Assembly: GCA_965215385.1 (NCBI GenBank)
Contig: OZ244059.1
Location: 3,224,001 to 3,288,000, forward strand
DNA from: JAPORY01 sp965215385
Lineage (GTDB): Bacteria; Pseudomonadota; Alphaproteobacteria; Rhodobacterales; Rhodobacteraceae
Length of the DNA stretch: 64,000 nucleotides
Direction: 5' to 3'
In this document: positions 38,081 to 48,254 of the stretch, one piece after another
Layout: every line of letters begins with the position of its first letter
Numbering within the stretch: position 1 is the first letter of the stretch
Position numbers and translations under genes: made by a program
The notes under the pieces: generated by a model
The model's database searches: none
Told to the model about the DNA's origin: nothing
The model's input: only the letters and a program-made list of their open reading frames with translations

Positions 38081-38827
38081 TCAGCGGGTCGCCGCAATCG
38101 GACCAGTTTCACGGCCAGCGATAAACTGTTCCACATAAGAATTGTCGCTGTGATCCAACTGCTCGACACTGCCGCTCCACTGGACGATTCCGTCATGGAG
38201 CATCGCGACGTTATCGGCAATGGTGCGCACCGAGTTGATGTCGTGGGTGATGGTTACCGCGGTCGCGCCGATTTCCTGCACGATTTCTCGAATCAACCGA
38301 TTAATTACCCCCGACATTATCGGATCGAGACCAGAGGTCGGTTCATCGAAAAGGATTATTTCTGGAGTCGTGGCTATTGTTCGAGCGAGCCCCACGCGTT
38401 TTTGCATACCACCCGATAATTCGGCCGGTAGGAGGTCAGCAACCTCTGGTGTCAAGCCAACGCGTCGTAACTTCTCAACGGCGATTTCTCGCGCCTCGGC
38501 AACGCTACATCTATTGGAACCGTTCAACAAGCGAAAGGCAACATTGCGCCAGACAGGCAGCGAGTCAAACAAAGCTCCACCCTGAAAAAGCATCCCAAAG
38601 CGGGCTAAGTATGCATCGCGCTTGATGGTAGTGATATCTTGATCCTGACAATAAATTTGACCCTGATCTGGCAAAACAAGTCCAAGGATACATTTTAGCG
38701 CGATCGATTTACCCGTGCCCGACCCACCGATGATCACCGTTGATCGCGCCGCTTGAATATCAAGGCTCATCCCGCGCAAGACGCGATTGCGACCAAATGC
38801 TTTATGTAAGTCCTGAATTTGAATCAT
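38081..38827 (-). CDS. mlaF: ABC transporter ATPase, MlaF type
   Basis: ATPase of a phospholipid ABC transporter that keeps outer-membrane lipid asymmetry. Walker A GGSGTGKS, signature LSGGMQKR, Walker B IILFDEPTSGLDP and the switch His in TITHD are all present. Length 248 aa. It overlaps the permease gene by four bases (ATGA). No mlaD, mlaC or mlaB gene follows; in this class those are often elsewhere. Confidence 0.92.
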   Translation of the reverse strand: MIQIQDLHKAFGRNRVLRGMSLDIQAARSTVIIGGSGTGKSIALKCILGLVLPDQGQIYCQDQDITTIKRDAYLARFGMLFQGGALFDSLPVWRNVAFRLLNGSNRCSVAEAREIAVEKLRRVGLTPEVADLLPAELSGGMQKRVGLARTIATTPEIILFDEPTSGLDPIMSGVINRLIREIVQEIGATAVTITHDINSVRTIADNVAMLHDGIVQWSGSVEQLDHSDNSYVEQFIAGRETGPIAATR

Positions 38828-39606
38828 AGCGTAAAGAAAATACTGGTCAGAAAGAAGTTGGCGGCGAGAATAAGAACAGCGGCCGCCTCAACCGCGCCTT
38901 TCGTTGCTCTGCCAACGCCCTGAGCACCTCTGCCAGAATTATAACCAAAATAGCAACCGATTAACGTTGCAATGCCGCCGAATGCGCAGCCTTTAACAAG
39001 TGACGATACAATATCGCGCAGTTCCAGAAAGTCGTAGGTGTTTTTGAGATAGCCGACTTGACTAAATCCCAAACTCTGGGTGGAAACCAGATAACCGCCG
39101 AGAATACCGATAACATCGCCGACGCCGACCAGTATCGGCACCGTAATCAACCCGGCTACGACCCGCGGCACCGTCAAGTATTTGGTCGGATGCGTTGAAA
39201 GGGTGGTGAGCGCATCAATTTGCTCGGTTACCTTCATTGTCGCGAGTTCTGCTGCGACCGAAGAGGTGACGCGGGCGGCAATCATAAGACCGACCAAAAC
39301 CGGCCCGAGCTCTCGGACAATCCCGATTGCAACAATCTGGGGGACGACTGCTTCAGCGTTGAATCGGGCACCGCCGGCGTAAATCTGCAACACCAATGCA
39401 CCGCCAGTAAAAATCGCCGTTAGCCCGACCACCGGCAGCGACAGCCAGCCAATCTGAAATAACGCAACGCCGATTTCACGAAAGAAAAAGGGCGGCCGAA
39501 CCATATGGCTGACGGTATCGGTCGTGAATAAGACAAAACGACCAAGTACGGCTAACAATTCGAGTACTTGACGGCCGAGAGCGCCGAGCACCGCCTGCAA
39601 CCTCAT
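38824..39606 (-). CDS. mlaE: ABC transporter permease, MlaE type
   Basis: Inner-membrane permease of 260 residues with about five helices. The MlaE pattern GLTAIFTGGALVLQIYAGGARFNAEAVVP, the EAA-like block ARVTSSVAAELATMKVTEQIDAL and the SLVKGCAFGGIATLIGCYFGYN segment identify it. It overlaps alr upstream and mlaF downstream by four bases each, so the three are translated together. Confidence 0.93.
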   Translation of the reverse strand: MRLQAVLGALGRQVLELLAVLGRFVLFTTDTVSHMVRPPFFFREIGVALFQIGWLSLPVVGLTAIFTGGALVLQIYAGGARFNAEAVVPQIVAIGIVRELGPVLVGLMIAARVTSSVAAELATMKVTEQIDALTTLSTHPTKYLTVPRVVAGLITVPILVGVGDVIGILGGYLVSTQSLGFSQVGYLKNTYDFLELRDIVSSLVKGCAFGGIATLIGCYFGYNSGRGAQGVGRATKGAVEAAAVLILAANFFLTSIFFTL

Positions 39607-40637
39607 GTCGCAATCAATCGCTCATATCGTGAGCCAAAGGCGGTCAAGATTTCGTACCCAATGGTGCCAGCCATCGCCGCCACATCATCAATGGTTTGCT
39701 CATTGCACAGCAAACTTAGAGTTTCAGGGATAATTTCAAGATTTGAAATATCGACAGTCACGAGATCCATTGAGACGCGTCCGACGATCGGACAGGGGGT
39801 TTTTTCGAAATAAAAGTTGCCATTCGAACTGAGGCTTCGTAGCACCCCGTCGGCGTAGCCGATGGCGACCGTTGCTATTCGGCAAGGCCCAGAAGCAACC
39901 CAAGAGTTTCCGTACCCCACAGTTTCGTTGGCGGCAACCTCCCGAAATTGAATCACCTTTGCCTCTAACTGCACCACCGGTTGCGCATCGCGATAGGGCA
40001 GGCCGCCGTAGATTCCAATGCCGGGGCGGGTTAGATTAAAATGATAGTCAGACCCGAGCAAAATGCCCCCGGTGGCGGCCAGCGATCGATCAACTCTTAG
40101 GTCGTCAGTCATAGCGCAAAAGTTATTTAATTGCCATTCATTCATCGGATGCGATGGGTCATCCGCACACGATAGGTGTGACATGATAAAGTCAGGATTT
40201 TTTGACATCGCAATATCCTTAATTGCCGCCCATTCCGCTGGCTCAAGACCCAAGCGATTCATACCACTATCGAGTTGCACACCAAAGGGGTGGTTCGGCA
40301 ACCGTTCGAAATGCCGAATCATTTGATCGACTGAATTCAATATGGGTGTTAACTTGTGCGCTTCTAAGAGTTCAGCATCACCTTCCATATGCCCACCGAA
40401 TACCATGATATGGGCATCGGGGCCGATCGCAGTTCGGATGGTCTCACCCTCACTCGCGAGAGCGACAAAAAAACACCGTGCGCCCACGGCAGCTAGGGCT
40501 TGCGATACTTTTGCCGCCCCAAGACCGTAGGCATTGGCTTTAACGACGGCACCAGTCTCCGCACCCGACATTGCGTTCAAAGCAAGCCAGTTCTGCGTCA
40601 GGGCTGAGAGATCAATCTTGAGAGTCGCTGCTGTCAT
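39603..40637 (-). CDS. alr: Alanine racemase
   Basis: PLP enzyme that makes D-alanine for the cell wall. Lys33 in VVKANAYGLG binds PLP. The second-domain base Tyr lies in VGYGNSWVA; PRPGIGIYGGLPYRD appears as TRPGIGIYGG. 344 residues is slightly shorter than average, with both the N-terminal barrel and the C-terminal beta domain present. First gene of the overlapping alr-mlaE-mlaF set, 76 bases after dnaB. Confidence 0.94.
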   Translation of the reverse strand: MTAATLKIDLSALTQNWLALNAMSGAETGAVVKANAYGLGAAKVSQALAAVGARCFFVALASEGETIRTAIGPDAHIMVFGGHMEGDAELLEAHKLTPILNSVDQMIRHFERLPNHPFGVQLDSGMNRLGLEPAEWAAIKDIAMSKNPDFIMSHLSCADDPSHPMNEWQLNNFCAMTDDLRVDRSLAATGGILLGSDYHFNLTRPGIGIYGGLPYRDAQPVVQLEAKVIQFREVAANETVGYGNSWVASGPCRIATVAIGYADGVLRSLSSNGNFYFEKTPCPIVGRVSMDLVTVDISNLEIIPETLSLLCNEQTIDDVAAMAGTIGYEILTAFGSRYERLIAT

Positions 40638-40713
40638 TGGTGCAATAATTTTGAAATATTGCTGGTGGCACCGGTGTTAAACTTGCCAGCACCACCGACA
40701 CGAGAAACCACGT

Positions 40714-42201
40714 CTAACTAGAGAGGTGGGAATTTTCATCAGCCCAGTTCGAGAAACGCGTGTATTCACCCAAGAACGTCATTGAGATATTGGCCAGCGG
40801 CCCTTGGCGCTGTTTGCCGATAATGACTTCAGCCTTGTTGTGTAGTGCGTTCATTTTTTCTAACCAATCGGCCTTCTTTTTGGCATCGTCGTCTGTAGGT
40901 TGCGACCTTGCGACATAGTATTCCTCGCGAAAGACGAACATGACCACATCGGCATCTTGTTCAATTGAGCCTGATTCTCTGAGGTCGTTGAGTTGTGGCC
41001 GTTTGTCATCTCGTGCTTCAACTTGCCGCGATAGCTGCGACAACGCGAGTACCGGAATGTCGCACTCTTTTGCTAGTGCCTTCAAGCCCTGCGTTACATC
41101 ATTGATCTCGATTACGCGGTTATCACGGGTTTGACCAGCGCGAACGAGTTGCAGATAATCAACCACTAACAGATCAAGCCCATGCTTGCGCTTCAGTCGT
41201 CGCGCCCGTGCCGCGAGTTGCGCGATGGACAGTGCTGGCGTATCATCAATATAGAGCGGACAGCCCTCGACCGTCTTGGACGCGCGACAAAATTTCTCAA
41301 ACTCTTTTTCTACCAGATCACCGCGTCGGATCTGTTCAGCGGGAACCTCAGAAATATCCGAGATTATTCGTGTAGCCAGCTGTTCTGCACTCATCTCAAG
41401 CGAGAAAAATCCGACGACCCCGCCGGCAATTGCCCCCTCACTGCCGTCAGATAATGTCCCCCGTTTGTAGGCCTTTGCGACATTAAATGCGATATTTGTT
41501 GCGAGCGCGGTTTTTCCCATTGACGGCCGTCCAGCCAAAATCAGTAGGTCGGAGCGATGTAAGCCGCCGAGCTTGCGATCAAGATCAATGAAGCCAGTCG
41601 AAAGACCGGCGAATTTGCCGCCCCGCTTTTGTGCTGCTGCCGCCATCTCAATTGCGAGAGTAGAGGCTCTGAGCAGGCTCTTGAAGTCGCTTTCAGTCTT
41701 TCCTTGCTCGGCCAATTCGTAGAGCCGCTGTTCGGTATCGACAATTTGCTCGTGCGGCGTTCGGGGGTGATCAGAACGAGTGGCATTGTCAGAAACGTCA
41801 ATTCCAAGAGCAATGAGTTCACGACGGATAGCACAATCATATATCAGTTGGGCATAATCGCGGACCGCAAAGCTTGAGATTGAAGCTGCCGCGAGTCTCG
41901 CGATATATTTGGTTCCCCCAACCTCATGGAGTGCTTGGTCACCTTCCAAGAAGGTCGTCAGTGTGATGACCGAGACGAGCGCGTTTTTTCGAATTCGATT
42001 CTCAGCAAATTCGTATATTCGCGCATGGAGCGGGTCATAAAAATGTTGGGCGTTAACGATTGAAGCAACGGCATCGTAGGCTTCATTGTCGTTGAGAATT
42101 GCGCCAAGGAGTTGTTGCTCGGCTTCAATTGAGTGTGGACTTGGATTAGGGGCCTCGTCAGGTTGCAACTGGACGACTCCCAGACTTGCTGTCTCGCTCA
42201 T
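40714..42201 (-). CDS. dnaB: Replicative DNA helicase
   Basis: Hexameric helicase that unwinds DNA at the replication fork. The N-terminal helical domain starts with PHSIEAEQQLLGAILNDN. The RecA-like domain has Walker A AGRPSMGKTALATN, VGFFSLEMSAEQLATRI, Walker B DLLVVDYLQLV and LSQLSRQVEARDDKRPQLNDLRESGSIEQDAD. Complete at 495 residues, no intein. The ATG follows a GGAGGAAAAA-type ribosome site. Confidence 0.98.
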   Translation of the reverse strand: MSETASLGVVQLQPDEAPNPSPHSIEAEQQLLGAILNDNEAYDAVASIVNAQHFYDPLHARIYEFAENRIRKNALVSVITLTTFLEGDQALHEVGGTKYIARLAAASISSFAVRDYAQLIYDCAIRRELIALGIDVSDNATRSDHPRTPHEQIVDTEQRLYELAEQGKTESDFKSLLRASTLAIEMAAAAQKRGGKFAGLSTGFIDLDRKLGGLHRSDLLILAGRPSMGKTALATNIAFNVAKAYKRGTLSDGSEGAIAGGVVGFFSLEMSAEQLATRIISDISEVPAEQIRRGDLVEKEFEKFCRASKTVEGCPLYIDDTPALSIAQLAARARRLKRKHGLDLLVVDYLQLVRAGQTRDNRVIEINDVTQGLKALAKECDIPVLALSQLSRQVEARDDKRPQLNDLRESGSIEQDADVVMFVFREEYYVARSQPTDDDAKKKADWLEKMNALHNKAEVIIGKQRQGPLANISMTFLGEYTRFSNWADENSHLSS

Positions 42202-42386
42202 TTTTCCTCCGTTGTTTGATCACGAAGACGGTAGCTAACAGCGTCAAAGCTTGCAAATTGTATGTTCCTGTGGAAACCCTGTGGATTACTCCTTGATCCC
42301 AATATAAAGTATAAACGACCTGGCTGCGGTCAATATAACGAGAGGTGATGAAGCGTGATCACGGTGTTGTTACAACAAGGGTAAAT

Positions 42387-43070
42387 TTAATTTTGGTGTT
42401 GCTGTCGTTGTTGCCACTGTCGCGGTTCATTGAGAAAATCCTCGACTTCGGCAAGGATTTTGGGGCTAAAATAACCGCGCTTTTTGGCGACCGAAAGTAC
42501 ATCCCACCAGGTGCATAAATGGTGCAGCGTGATTCCGTGTTCAGCGAGGTTTTCTGTGACTTTAGGAAAGATGCCGTAATTGAAAATCACGGCCGTGTGC
42601 TCACACAAAGCCCCGACTTCGCGTATCGCCGAAATAAAAGCCAATTTTGAGCCGCCATCTGTGGTCAGATCTTCGATGAGCAGCGCTCTTTGGCCAGGTG
42701 TGAGTTCGCCTTCAATTTGTGAGCCACGCCCGTAGCCTTTGGGTTGTTTGCGGACATAGCACATTGGCAGGGCCATCCGCTCAGCGACGAGGGCCGCAAA
42801 AGGAATGCCGGCGGTCTCGCCGCCGGCAACAACATCGAAAGCCTCAAACCCGGCGTTCCGAGAGACCGTTGTCACCAGAAAGTCCATCAATGTGGATCGC
42901 ACACGGGGAAATGAGATTAGCTTTCGGCAGTCTATATAGGTTGGTGATGGCAGCCCAGACGCCAGCGTAAAGGGGTTGTCGGGACGAAAGTGAATTGCTT
43001 GCGTTTCGAGCAGCATCGCCGCGGTCAACTCAGCGATTTGTTGTGGATGATTGAGAATATGAGCACCCAT
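42387..43070 (-). CDS. pyrE: Orotate phosphoribosyltransferase
   Basis: Joins orotate and PRPP to give OMP in pyrimidine synthesis. Visible are FTLASGLPSPTYIDCRKLISFP, the catalytic VRKQPKGYGRGSQIEGEL flexible loop and the PRPP motif ALLIEDLTTDGGSK. The open frame extends to 43196, overlapping pyrC, but the first 42 residues look nothing like the family. The ATG at 43070 gives 227 residues, the normal size. It follows pyrC by 28 bases. Confidence 0.93.
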   Translation of the reverse strand: MGAHILNHPQQIAELTAAMLLETQAIHFRPDNPFTLASGLPSPTYIDCRKLISFPRVRSTLMDFLVTTVSRNAGFEAFDVVAGGETAGIPFAALVAERMALPMCYVRKQPKGYGRGSQIEGELTPGQRALLIEDLTTDGGSKLAFISAIREVGALCEHTAVIFNYGIFPKVTENLAEHGITLHHLCTWWDVLSVAKKRGYFSPKILAEVEDFLNEPRQWQQRQQHQN

Positions 43071-43098
43071 AAGGTCGATGAAGATTGGAAGATTGCAA

Positions 43099-44136
43099 TC
43101 AGTTGATATGCCAATGCAGGGGCATGTTGGGGTCGAACACGGTAATTTCCCCCTCGGGGGTAAAGATTTTTCTAGGGTAATGCACAACCTGGGCACGGGT
43201 TAAAGTTATTCGCTCGTCATTCGGACTTAAACCGTAGAACGCGGCACCATTGCGTGAAGTGAAGAATTCAAGCGTATCAAGTGCAGCCTCTTGCTCAAAG
43301 ACCTGAGCAAGAATGGCGACGGCATTAGTCGCCGTAAAACACCCGGCACAGCCGCAGGGATGTTCTTTAAACTGGTCGAGATGGGGAGCGCTATCCGTCC
43401 CCAGAAAAAATCGAGAGGCCCCTGCGGTTGCGGCCTTTCGGAGGGCTAATCGATGTTCTTCGCGTTTGGCGATGGGGAGACAGTAGTAGTGTGGACGAAT
43501 GCCACCAGCAAGTAGGTCATTACGATTCAAAACAAGGTGATGTACAGTAATGGATGCAGCGAGATTGGCGGTTCCGGCCGCTACATAATCGACCGCGGTC
43601 TGTGTAGTGATATGTTCAAGGATGACTTTGAGTTCGGGATGTCGACGGCGGATCGGGTCGAGAACGCGATCGATAAAGACAGCTTCGCGATCAAAAATGT
43701 CGATATCATCGTCGGTAACTTCGCCATGGACGCAGAGCGGTATTCCAGCTGCCGACATCGTCTCTAGAACTGCATCAATTTTGCTAAAATCGCGCACTCC
43801 CGAGGCCGAATTAGTCGTCGCATTGGCGGGGTACAATTTTACTGCGAAAATCTCGCCGTCGCGTTTGGCACGAGCAATTTCATTGGGATCGGCATTTTCG
43901 GTCAGATAAAGTGTCATGAACGGTTCAAAAACCGCCCCCGGCGATAGCGCGGCTCGGATGCGTTCTCGGTACGCAGCCGCTTGTTTTCCGGTTAGCACCG
44001 GCGGGGCAAGATTTGGCATGATAATGGCCCGAGCGAAGTGTCGGACCGTTTCCGGTAGCACGGCGGTCAAGATTGTGCCATCACGCAAATGTAGGTGCCA
44101 ATCATCCGGTCGACGAATTGTTAATGTTGTTGTCAT
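43099..44136 (-). CDS. pyrC: Dihydroorotase
   Basis: Closes carbamoyl-aspartate to dihydroorotate. Zinc ligands are in DDWHLHLRDG near the start. VKLYPANATTNSASGV holds the carbamylated Lys; CVHGEVTD, VILEHITT and the late FLGTDSAPH supply His and the catalytic Asp. Length 345 is that of the class II type known from E. coli. With pyrE directly downstream it forms a two-gene pyrimidine operon. Confidence 0.96.
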   Translation of the reverse strand: MTTTLTIRRPDDWHLHLRDGTILTAVLPETVRHFARAIIMPNLAPPVLTGKQAAAYRERIRAALSPGAVFEPFMTLYLTENADPNEIARAKRDGEIFAVKLYPANATTNSASGVRDFSKIDAVLETMSAAGIPLCVHGEVTDDDIDIFDREAVFIDRVLDPIRRRHPELKVILEHITTQTAVDYVAAGTANLAASITVHHLVLNRNDLLAGGIRPHYYCLPIAKREEHRLALRKAATAGASRFFLGTDSAPHLDQFKEHPCGCAGCFTATNAVAILAQVFEQEAALDTLEFFTSRNGAAFYGLSPNDERITLTRAQVVHYPRKIFTPEGEITVFDPNMPLHWHIN

Positions 44137-44319
44137 CGGGCCGAGTGAATCTGTGTCGATGATAAAATTGACAATCGGCAGCGCGGGAAAACGCCGAGAA
44201 AAATTTGCTGGCGATTGCGCGTGACAGGATGGGTTTGAACAATCGCCATCACGGGCACACGGACCGAGGAGATATCGAAAAGTGCAAAAATGAATGCCTA
44301 TATTCTTGCGATGGCCGGA

Positions 44320-45201
44320 TCATAATTCGGAGCCGGCGGAAGCGTGTTCGCTAGCCGTATTGGCGCACCGGAAGAGCAGCGTAACCCCCGTCGATATGAG
44401 GACAATAAAGAGCGAATACAGAGCTGGGATAATGGTTACGGTTGCGGCTTCGCTAGCCGGAAATGAAAATAGAATAATGGCAAGTGCTAAGGGACCATTC
44501 TGAATACCGGTTTCCAATGCTATAGTTCTGGCATTGCGCGGTTCAAGGCGCAATAGTTTTGCAAAGAGATAACCGATGATGATGCCGATTATACCGAGAC
44601 AGATCGCAATAGTATAGGTTGACAGTGAGGTCGTCAGCAGAAACGTCCAGTTTCTCGGCACCCAAGTAACGATGAGAAAGACGATGAACAATATGCCCAA
44701 AACCGCACCAATGAATTCTGTCACTGCGCCGATATTGGCGTTGGTCTTGCGCAAAAACATGCCGATGGCAACCGGTGCCAAGAGCAGTACTAGCGTGACG
44801 ATGATGTTACTTGTCGGAATTTGTAATTCGAGTGTGGTTGCATAGAGGACGAGGAGAGCGGGAATAACCACAATTCCGAGGGCGGTTGCATTAACGGTCA
44901 TCAGTACCGATAGGGCCAAATTCCCCTTAGAGAAATAGGTAAAAATATTGGAGGTCGTGCCGCCGGGCATACAGGCCATAATCAGTGCGCCGATGGCGAT
45001 GGGCTCGGGCGGTTCAAGCAAGGTGACTAAAAGGACGCCGATCAGCGGCATAAGGCCATATTGGGAAAAAAATCCAATTGCGAGACCATACGGGCGTCGC
45101 AACGCTAGGGCGAAGTCTTTGGGGGTTAGGGATGCACCCATTCCGAGCATAATCACGAAGATCATGATCGCGAGGAGGAGTTGTTCAAAGGGCGTAACCA
45201 T
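44320..45201 (-). CDS. Bile acid:sodium symporter (BASS) family transporter
   Basis: Membrane transporter of 293 residues with about nine or ten helices. Typical stretches are IMLGMGASLTPKDFALALRRP, ACMPGGTTSNIFTYFSKGNLALSVLMT (the sodium-site region) and ARTIALETGIQNGPLALAI. The family co-transports organic anions with sodium; the substrate here is unknown. Its start abuts the fadD stop with no gap, so it is translated with the acyl-CoA ligase, hinting at uptake of an organic acid that is then activated. Confidence 0.9.
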   Translation of the reverse strand: MVTPFEQLLLAIMIFVIMLGMGASLTPKDFALALRRPYGLAIGFFSQYGLMPLIGVLLVTLLEPPEPIAIGALIMACMPGGTTSNIFTYFSKGNLALSVLMTVNATALGIVVIPALLVLYATTLELQIPTSNIIVTLVLLLAPVAIGMFLRKTNANIGAVTEFIGAVLGILFIVFLIVTWVPRNWTFLLTTSLSTYTIAICLGIIGIIIGYLFAKLLRLEPRNARTIALETGIQNGPLALAIILFSFPASEAATVTIIPALYSLFIVLISTGVTLLFRCANTASEHASAGSEL

Positions 45202-46875
45202 CTAGACAGCAGGTTCCGATGGGGTTATCAGTGTTGACCGCAGATCTTTGCGCAAGATTTTACCGACTGGTGATTTTGGGAGTTCGTTGCGGAAGATAAA
45301 TTTCTTAGGAATTTTGTAATGGGTTAGATATTTTTGACAGTGCGCTAGCAAGGTTGCTTCAGTTAAGGTTTTCTCCTGCCGGACCACGAAGGCGGTTACG
45401 ACTTCATTGGCGTCGGCATCTTTCACCCCGATCACCGCTGCTTCGGAGACACCTTTAAGGGTCGCGAGGCAATCTTCGATCTCGTTGGGATATACGTTAA
45501 ATCCAGAGACGATGATGACATCCTTTTTTCGATCGATGATGTGCAGATAGCCATCTTGATCAAGCTTACCGATATCGCCGGTCCGTAGCCATCCGTCATG
45601 AAAGGTGGCCATCGTTTCTTCGGGTTGTTGCCAGTATCCTTGCATGACTTGCGGGCCTTTGGCGACAACTTCTCCAATTTCACCAATCGGGAGGAGATTG
45701 CCATTGTCATCAATGCAGGCAATTTGTGTCGACGATAGTGGGACTCCGACGGAGCCGGCGCGATTTCGCGCCAGTGGATTAAACGACAGTACGGGGGAGG
45801 TTTCTGTCAGCCCGTAACCTTCGAGCAGTGGCGATTGCGTGACTTCATGCCAGCACTCGGCGACAGCGGTTTGCATTGCCATACCACCAGCCGTTGCGAA
45901 CTTTAGCTTCTTCGGCGGATTATCTTGAAACCACAATTCTCTGGTCAAGCCATTGAACAGGGTATTAACGCCGCTCATCCAGGTAATGGGATAATTTTCA
46001 AAGGCCCGCTTGAGATTGATGAGGGGCCGCGGATTGGGAATGAGGATATTTTGGGCGCCGAGGCGAAAGAAACTTAGAAGATTCACTGTAAATGCAAAAA
46101 TATGATACAGTGGTAGCGCGGTTAGAATGGTCTGGTGCTCTTCCGCCATTGAAGGGATTGCTGCAAGGGTTTGCGCAACGTTCGCAAGTAAATTGTTGTG
46201 GGTCAGCATTGCGCCTTTAGGCATTCCGGTAGTTCCGCCGGTATATTGTAAGCAGGCCGTCGCGTCTCCCTTTGCTGCCGCGTCGTAGGCCGCTATTAGG
46301 GATTTCGACGCTTGTTGAGATTGCTGGGCCGCCGCAATGGCGTCGGGCAGTCGGGTATGCGAAAATGAGATTGGTCGAATGGAGCGATCCCAGTGCTTTT
46401 GTACTAAGCGAATGATTTTTTGCGGCAGATAGGGCATGAATTCGCTGACCTGCGTGACGATGATGTTGGAAATAGCGTGGTTACGCGTGGCAGCGGGGAG
46501 TTTGTTCGCGAAAATATCGGCGATCACGATAGCACTTGGGGTAGCATCCTCAAATTGAAGAGCCATTTCGCTACTTGTATAGAGGGGATTAACGTTAACG
46601 AGGATGCAACGGGCTTTGAATACACCGAAGGCGGCGACGGGGAACGAGAGGCTATTTGGGACTTGTATGGCCACCCGATCACCGGGCTTTAGTGCTACAA
46701 CCTCTCGCAGGTAGATTGCGAACGCATCCGACAGGGCATCGACCATTTGGAATGTGAGAGTCCCGTTCATACCGTTTGGCATGCATACCGTGAATGCTGG
46801 TGCCGTGCTGTATTCGTTGGCGGCAGATTGAGCAATCTGGCCTAAGGACGAGAGGGCTTCACTGGTCATAGTCAT
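45202..46875 (-). CDS. fadD: Long-chain acyl-CoA synthetase
   Basis: Activates fatty acids to acyl-CoA using ATP. The AMP-binding motif YTGGTTGMPKGAMLTH lies near residue 215, then GYGLTETSPVLSFNP, GEVVAKGPQVMQGYW, DGWLRTGDIGKLDQDGYLHIIDRKKDVII and the catalytic Lys region KSPVGKILRKDLR at the end. 557 residues fits FadD. It stands directly before the BASS gene. A Met at residue 3 is an alternative start. Confidence 0.92.
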   Translation of the reverse strand: MTMTSEALSSLGQIAQSAANEYSTAPAFTVCMPNGMNGTLTFQMVDALSDAFAIYLREVVALKPGDRVAIQVPNSLSFPVAAFGVFKARCILVNVNPLYTSSEMALQFEDATPSAIVIADIFANKLPAATRNHAISNIIVTQVSEFMPYLPQKIIRLVQKHWDRSIRPISFSHTRLPDAIAAAQQSQQASKSLIAAYDAAAKGDATACLQYTGGTTGMPKGAMLTHNNLLANVAQTLAAIPSMAEEHQTILTALPLYHIFAFTVNLLSFFRLGAQNILIPNPRPLINLKRAFENYPITWMSGVNTLFNGLTRELWFQDNPPKKLKFATAGGMAMQTAVAECWHEVTQSPLLEGYGLTETSPVLSFNPLARNRAGSVGVPLSSTQIACIDDNGNLLPIGEIGEVVAKGPQVMQGYWQQPEETMATFHDGWLRTGDIGKLDQDGYLHIIDRKKDVIIVSGFNVYPNEIEDCLATLKGVSEAAVIGVKDADANEVVTAFVVRQEKTLTEATLLAHCQKYLTHYKIPKKFIFRNELPKSPVGKILRKDLRSTLITPSEPAV

Positions 46876-48254
46876 GGCATTGATTGGCTCGAATAGTAGT
46901 TCGCCTATTCGTCCGAAGGCATCAGTTTGTCGTATGGTTGTCTCTCAAGTGCGAAATTCCCAACCCAGAGACACCAAGACGATATATCACATCGGTCGTA
47001 GTTGCGCATTCGGCATACGATCTCGGCTGATTGGATATCGACAGGCTATCAATTCTCGTAACCAATCTCAAGCTTGGACTGTGTTCGATTTTATGGCCGC
47101 CGGGGCACTCGTATGGCGCGATAATTCGGGGGCTTCGGCCTTAACGGTGGAACTTTGTCTAAAAGTTCGCAGCAGCAGCACCAAACAATGATCAGGCAAA
47201 TCGACCCAACACTGAGAATATCCCCTATTTTACGCAGACAAACAGGCCCAAACAGGACTTACAAGTCGCCCCCGGTTCGATACGCCGGCCAAAACCGTAC
47301 TGACGCCAACAGCGCAAAATTACTTTTCCGATAACAAGCAAAAAAAGGACACGCTTCGCGGTTTCGTTCGAACCTGGTTGGTGCCGACGTAACCACGTCC
47401 TATAAACCGTCGATACAAAGCTACATATTTTGATTTTTTTTCAGTAGGTGAAATTATCGTGGCTCACGAGGTCAAGATATCTGCGGCTATGAAGTTCCGC
47501 ACCAAGAACGCAAAAATTCAATTAAAATGATGATGTTTGAGGGATAAATCCATCGCCCGTTCAACCTATCCGAAAGATTTTGACTGCTCTCAGTGTTGCC
47601 GATTCGGTTTAAGATATGGACATTCCCGGCCTTCGCCTTCATTCCCTGACGGGTCCGTTTCAAGGATATCAAGGATAGTGGAGCGTGCGAATTAATCGGA
47701 ACTGGCCGATCATTTTTCGGTTTGTCGGCGGCGAGGGGATAAATTGTTGCCTTTCGGGATCGGCGTCATTCCGTTCATCCTGCAATAAAAAATATACGGC
47801 TGCATCATTTTAGAGTATTGCCCGCAAAACCGGTGACAGCATGATTATTAGCACTTTTTTTTTGGGGTATTTCGTCCCTCGTATTCTTTTCGCTGGGAGT
47901 GATTTTTTGACCCGCAATGCGAATGCCCGATGCAATAAATGCGGTCACGCACCTGAAGTCCTAGCGCATTCCACTATAAGACAATGTTGTTAGCCGCAAA
48001 TCCCGATTCTTCTTATATTGCGCAATTTTGCTACGTCCTTTCAACTCCGAAGCAGCATCACTACCCATCTTTCCAACGCGTTAGTGGTGTCTCACATCAG
48101 TAGCGGAATTGCCGTTCAAGTCTATGGTATTCAGTCACTGGCACTCAGTCACTGGCACCAAGAATGTTTTGTATATGATTGTATCGCACGGTTACAACAA
48201 GGGGCGACCGCAGCCGCCCCTCTGTGTTGAGCTTTCCGCCGCGGTATGCCGGTG
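46876..48254. other. 1.4-kb region without recognised genes
   Basis: Both strands were read. Frames are short and none matches a known family or has a good ribosome site. It includes a T9 run near 47867. It may be decayed DNA or hold an unrecognised RNA. Confidence 0.4.

Noticed and set aside
42290..42350. Promoter upstream of dnaB (TTGACC and TATACT on the minus strand)
   Set aside because: The spacing is only 14 bases, too short for a normal sigma-70 promoter.
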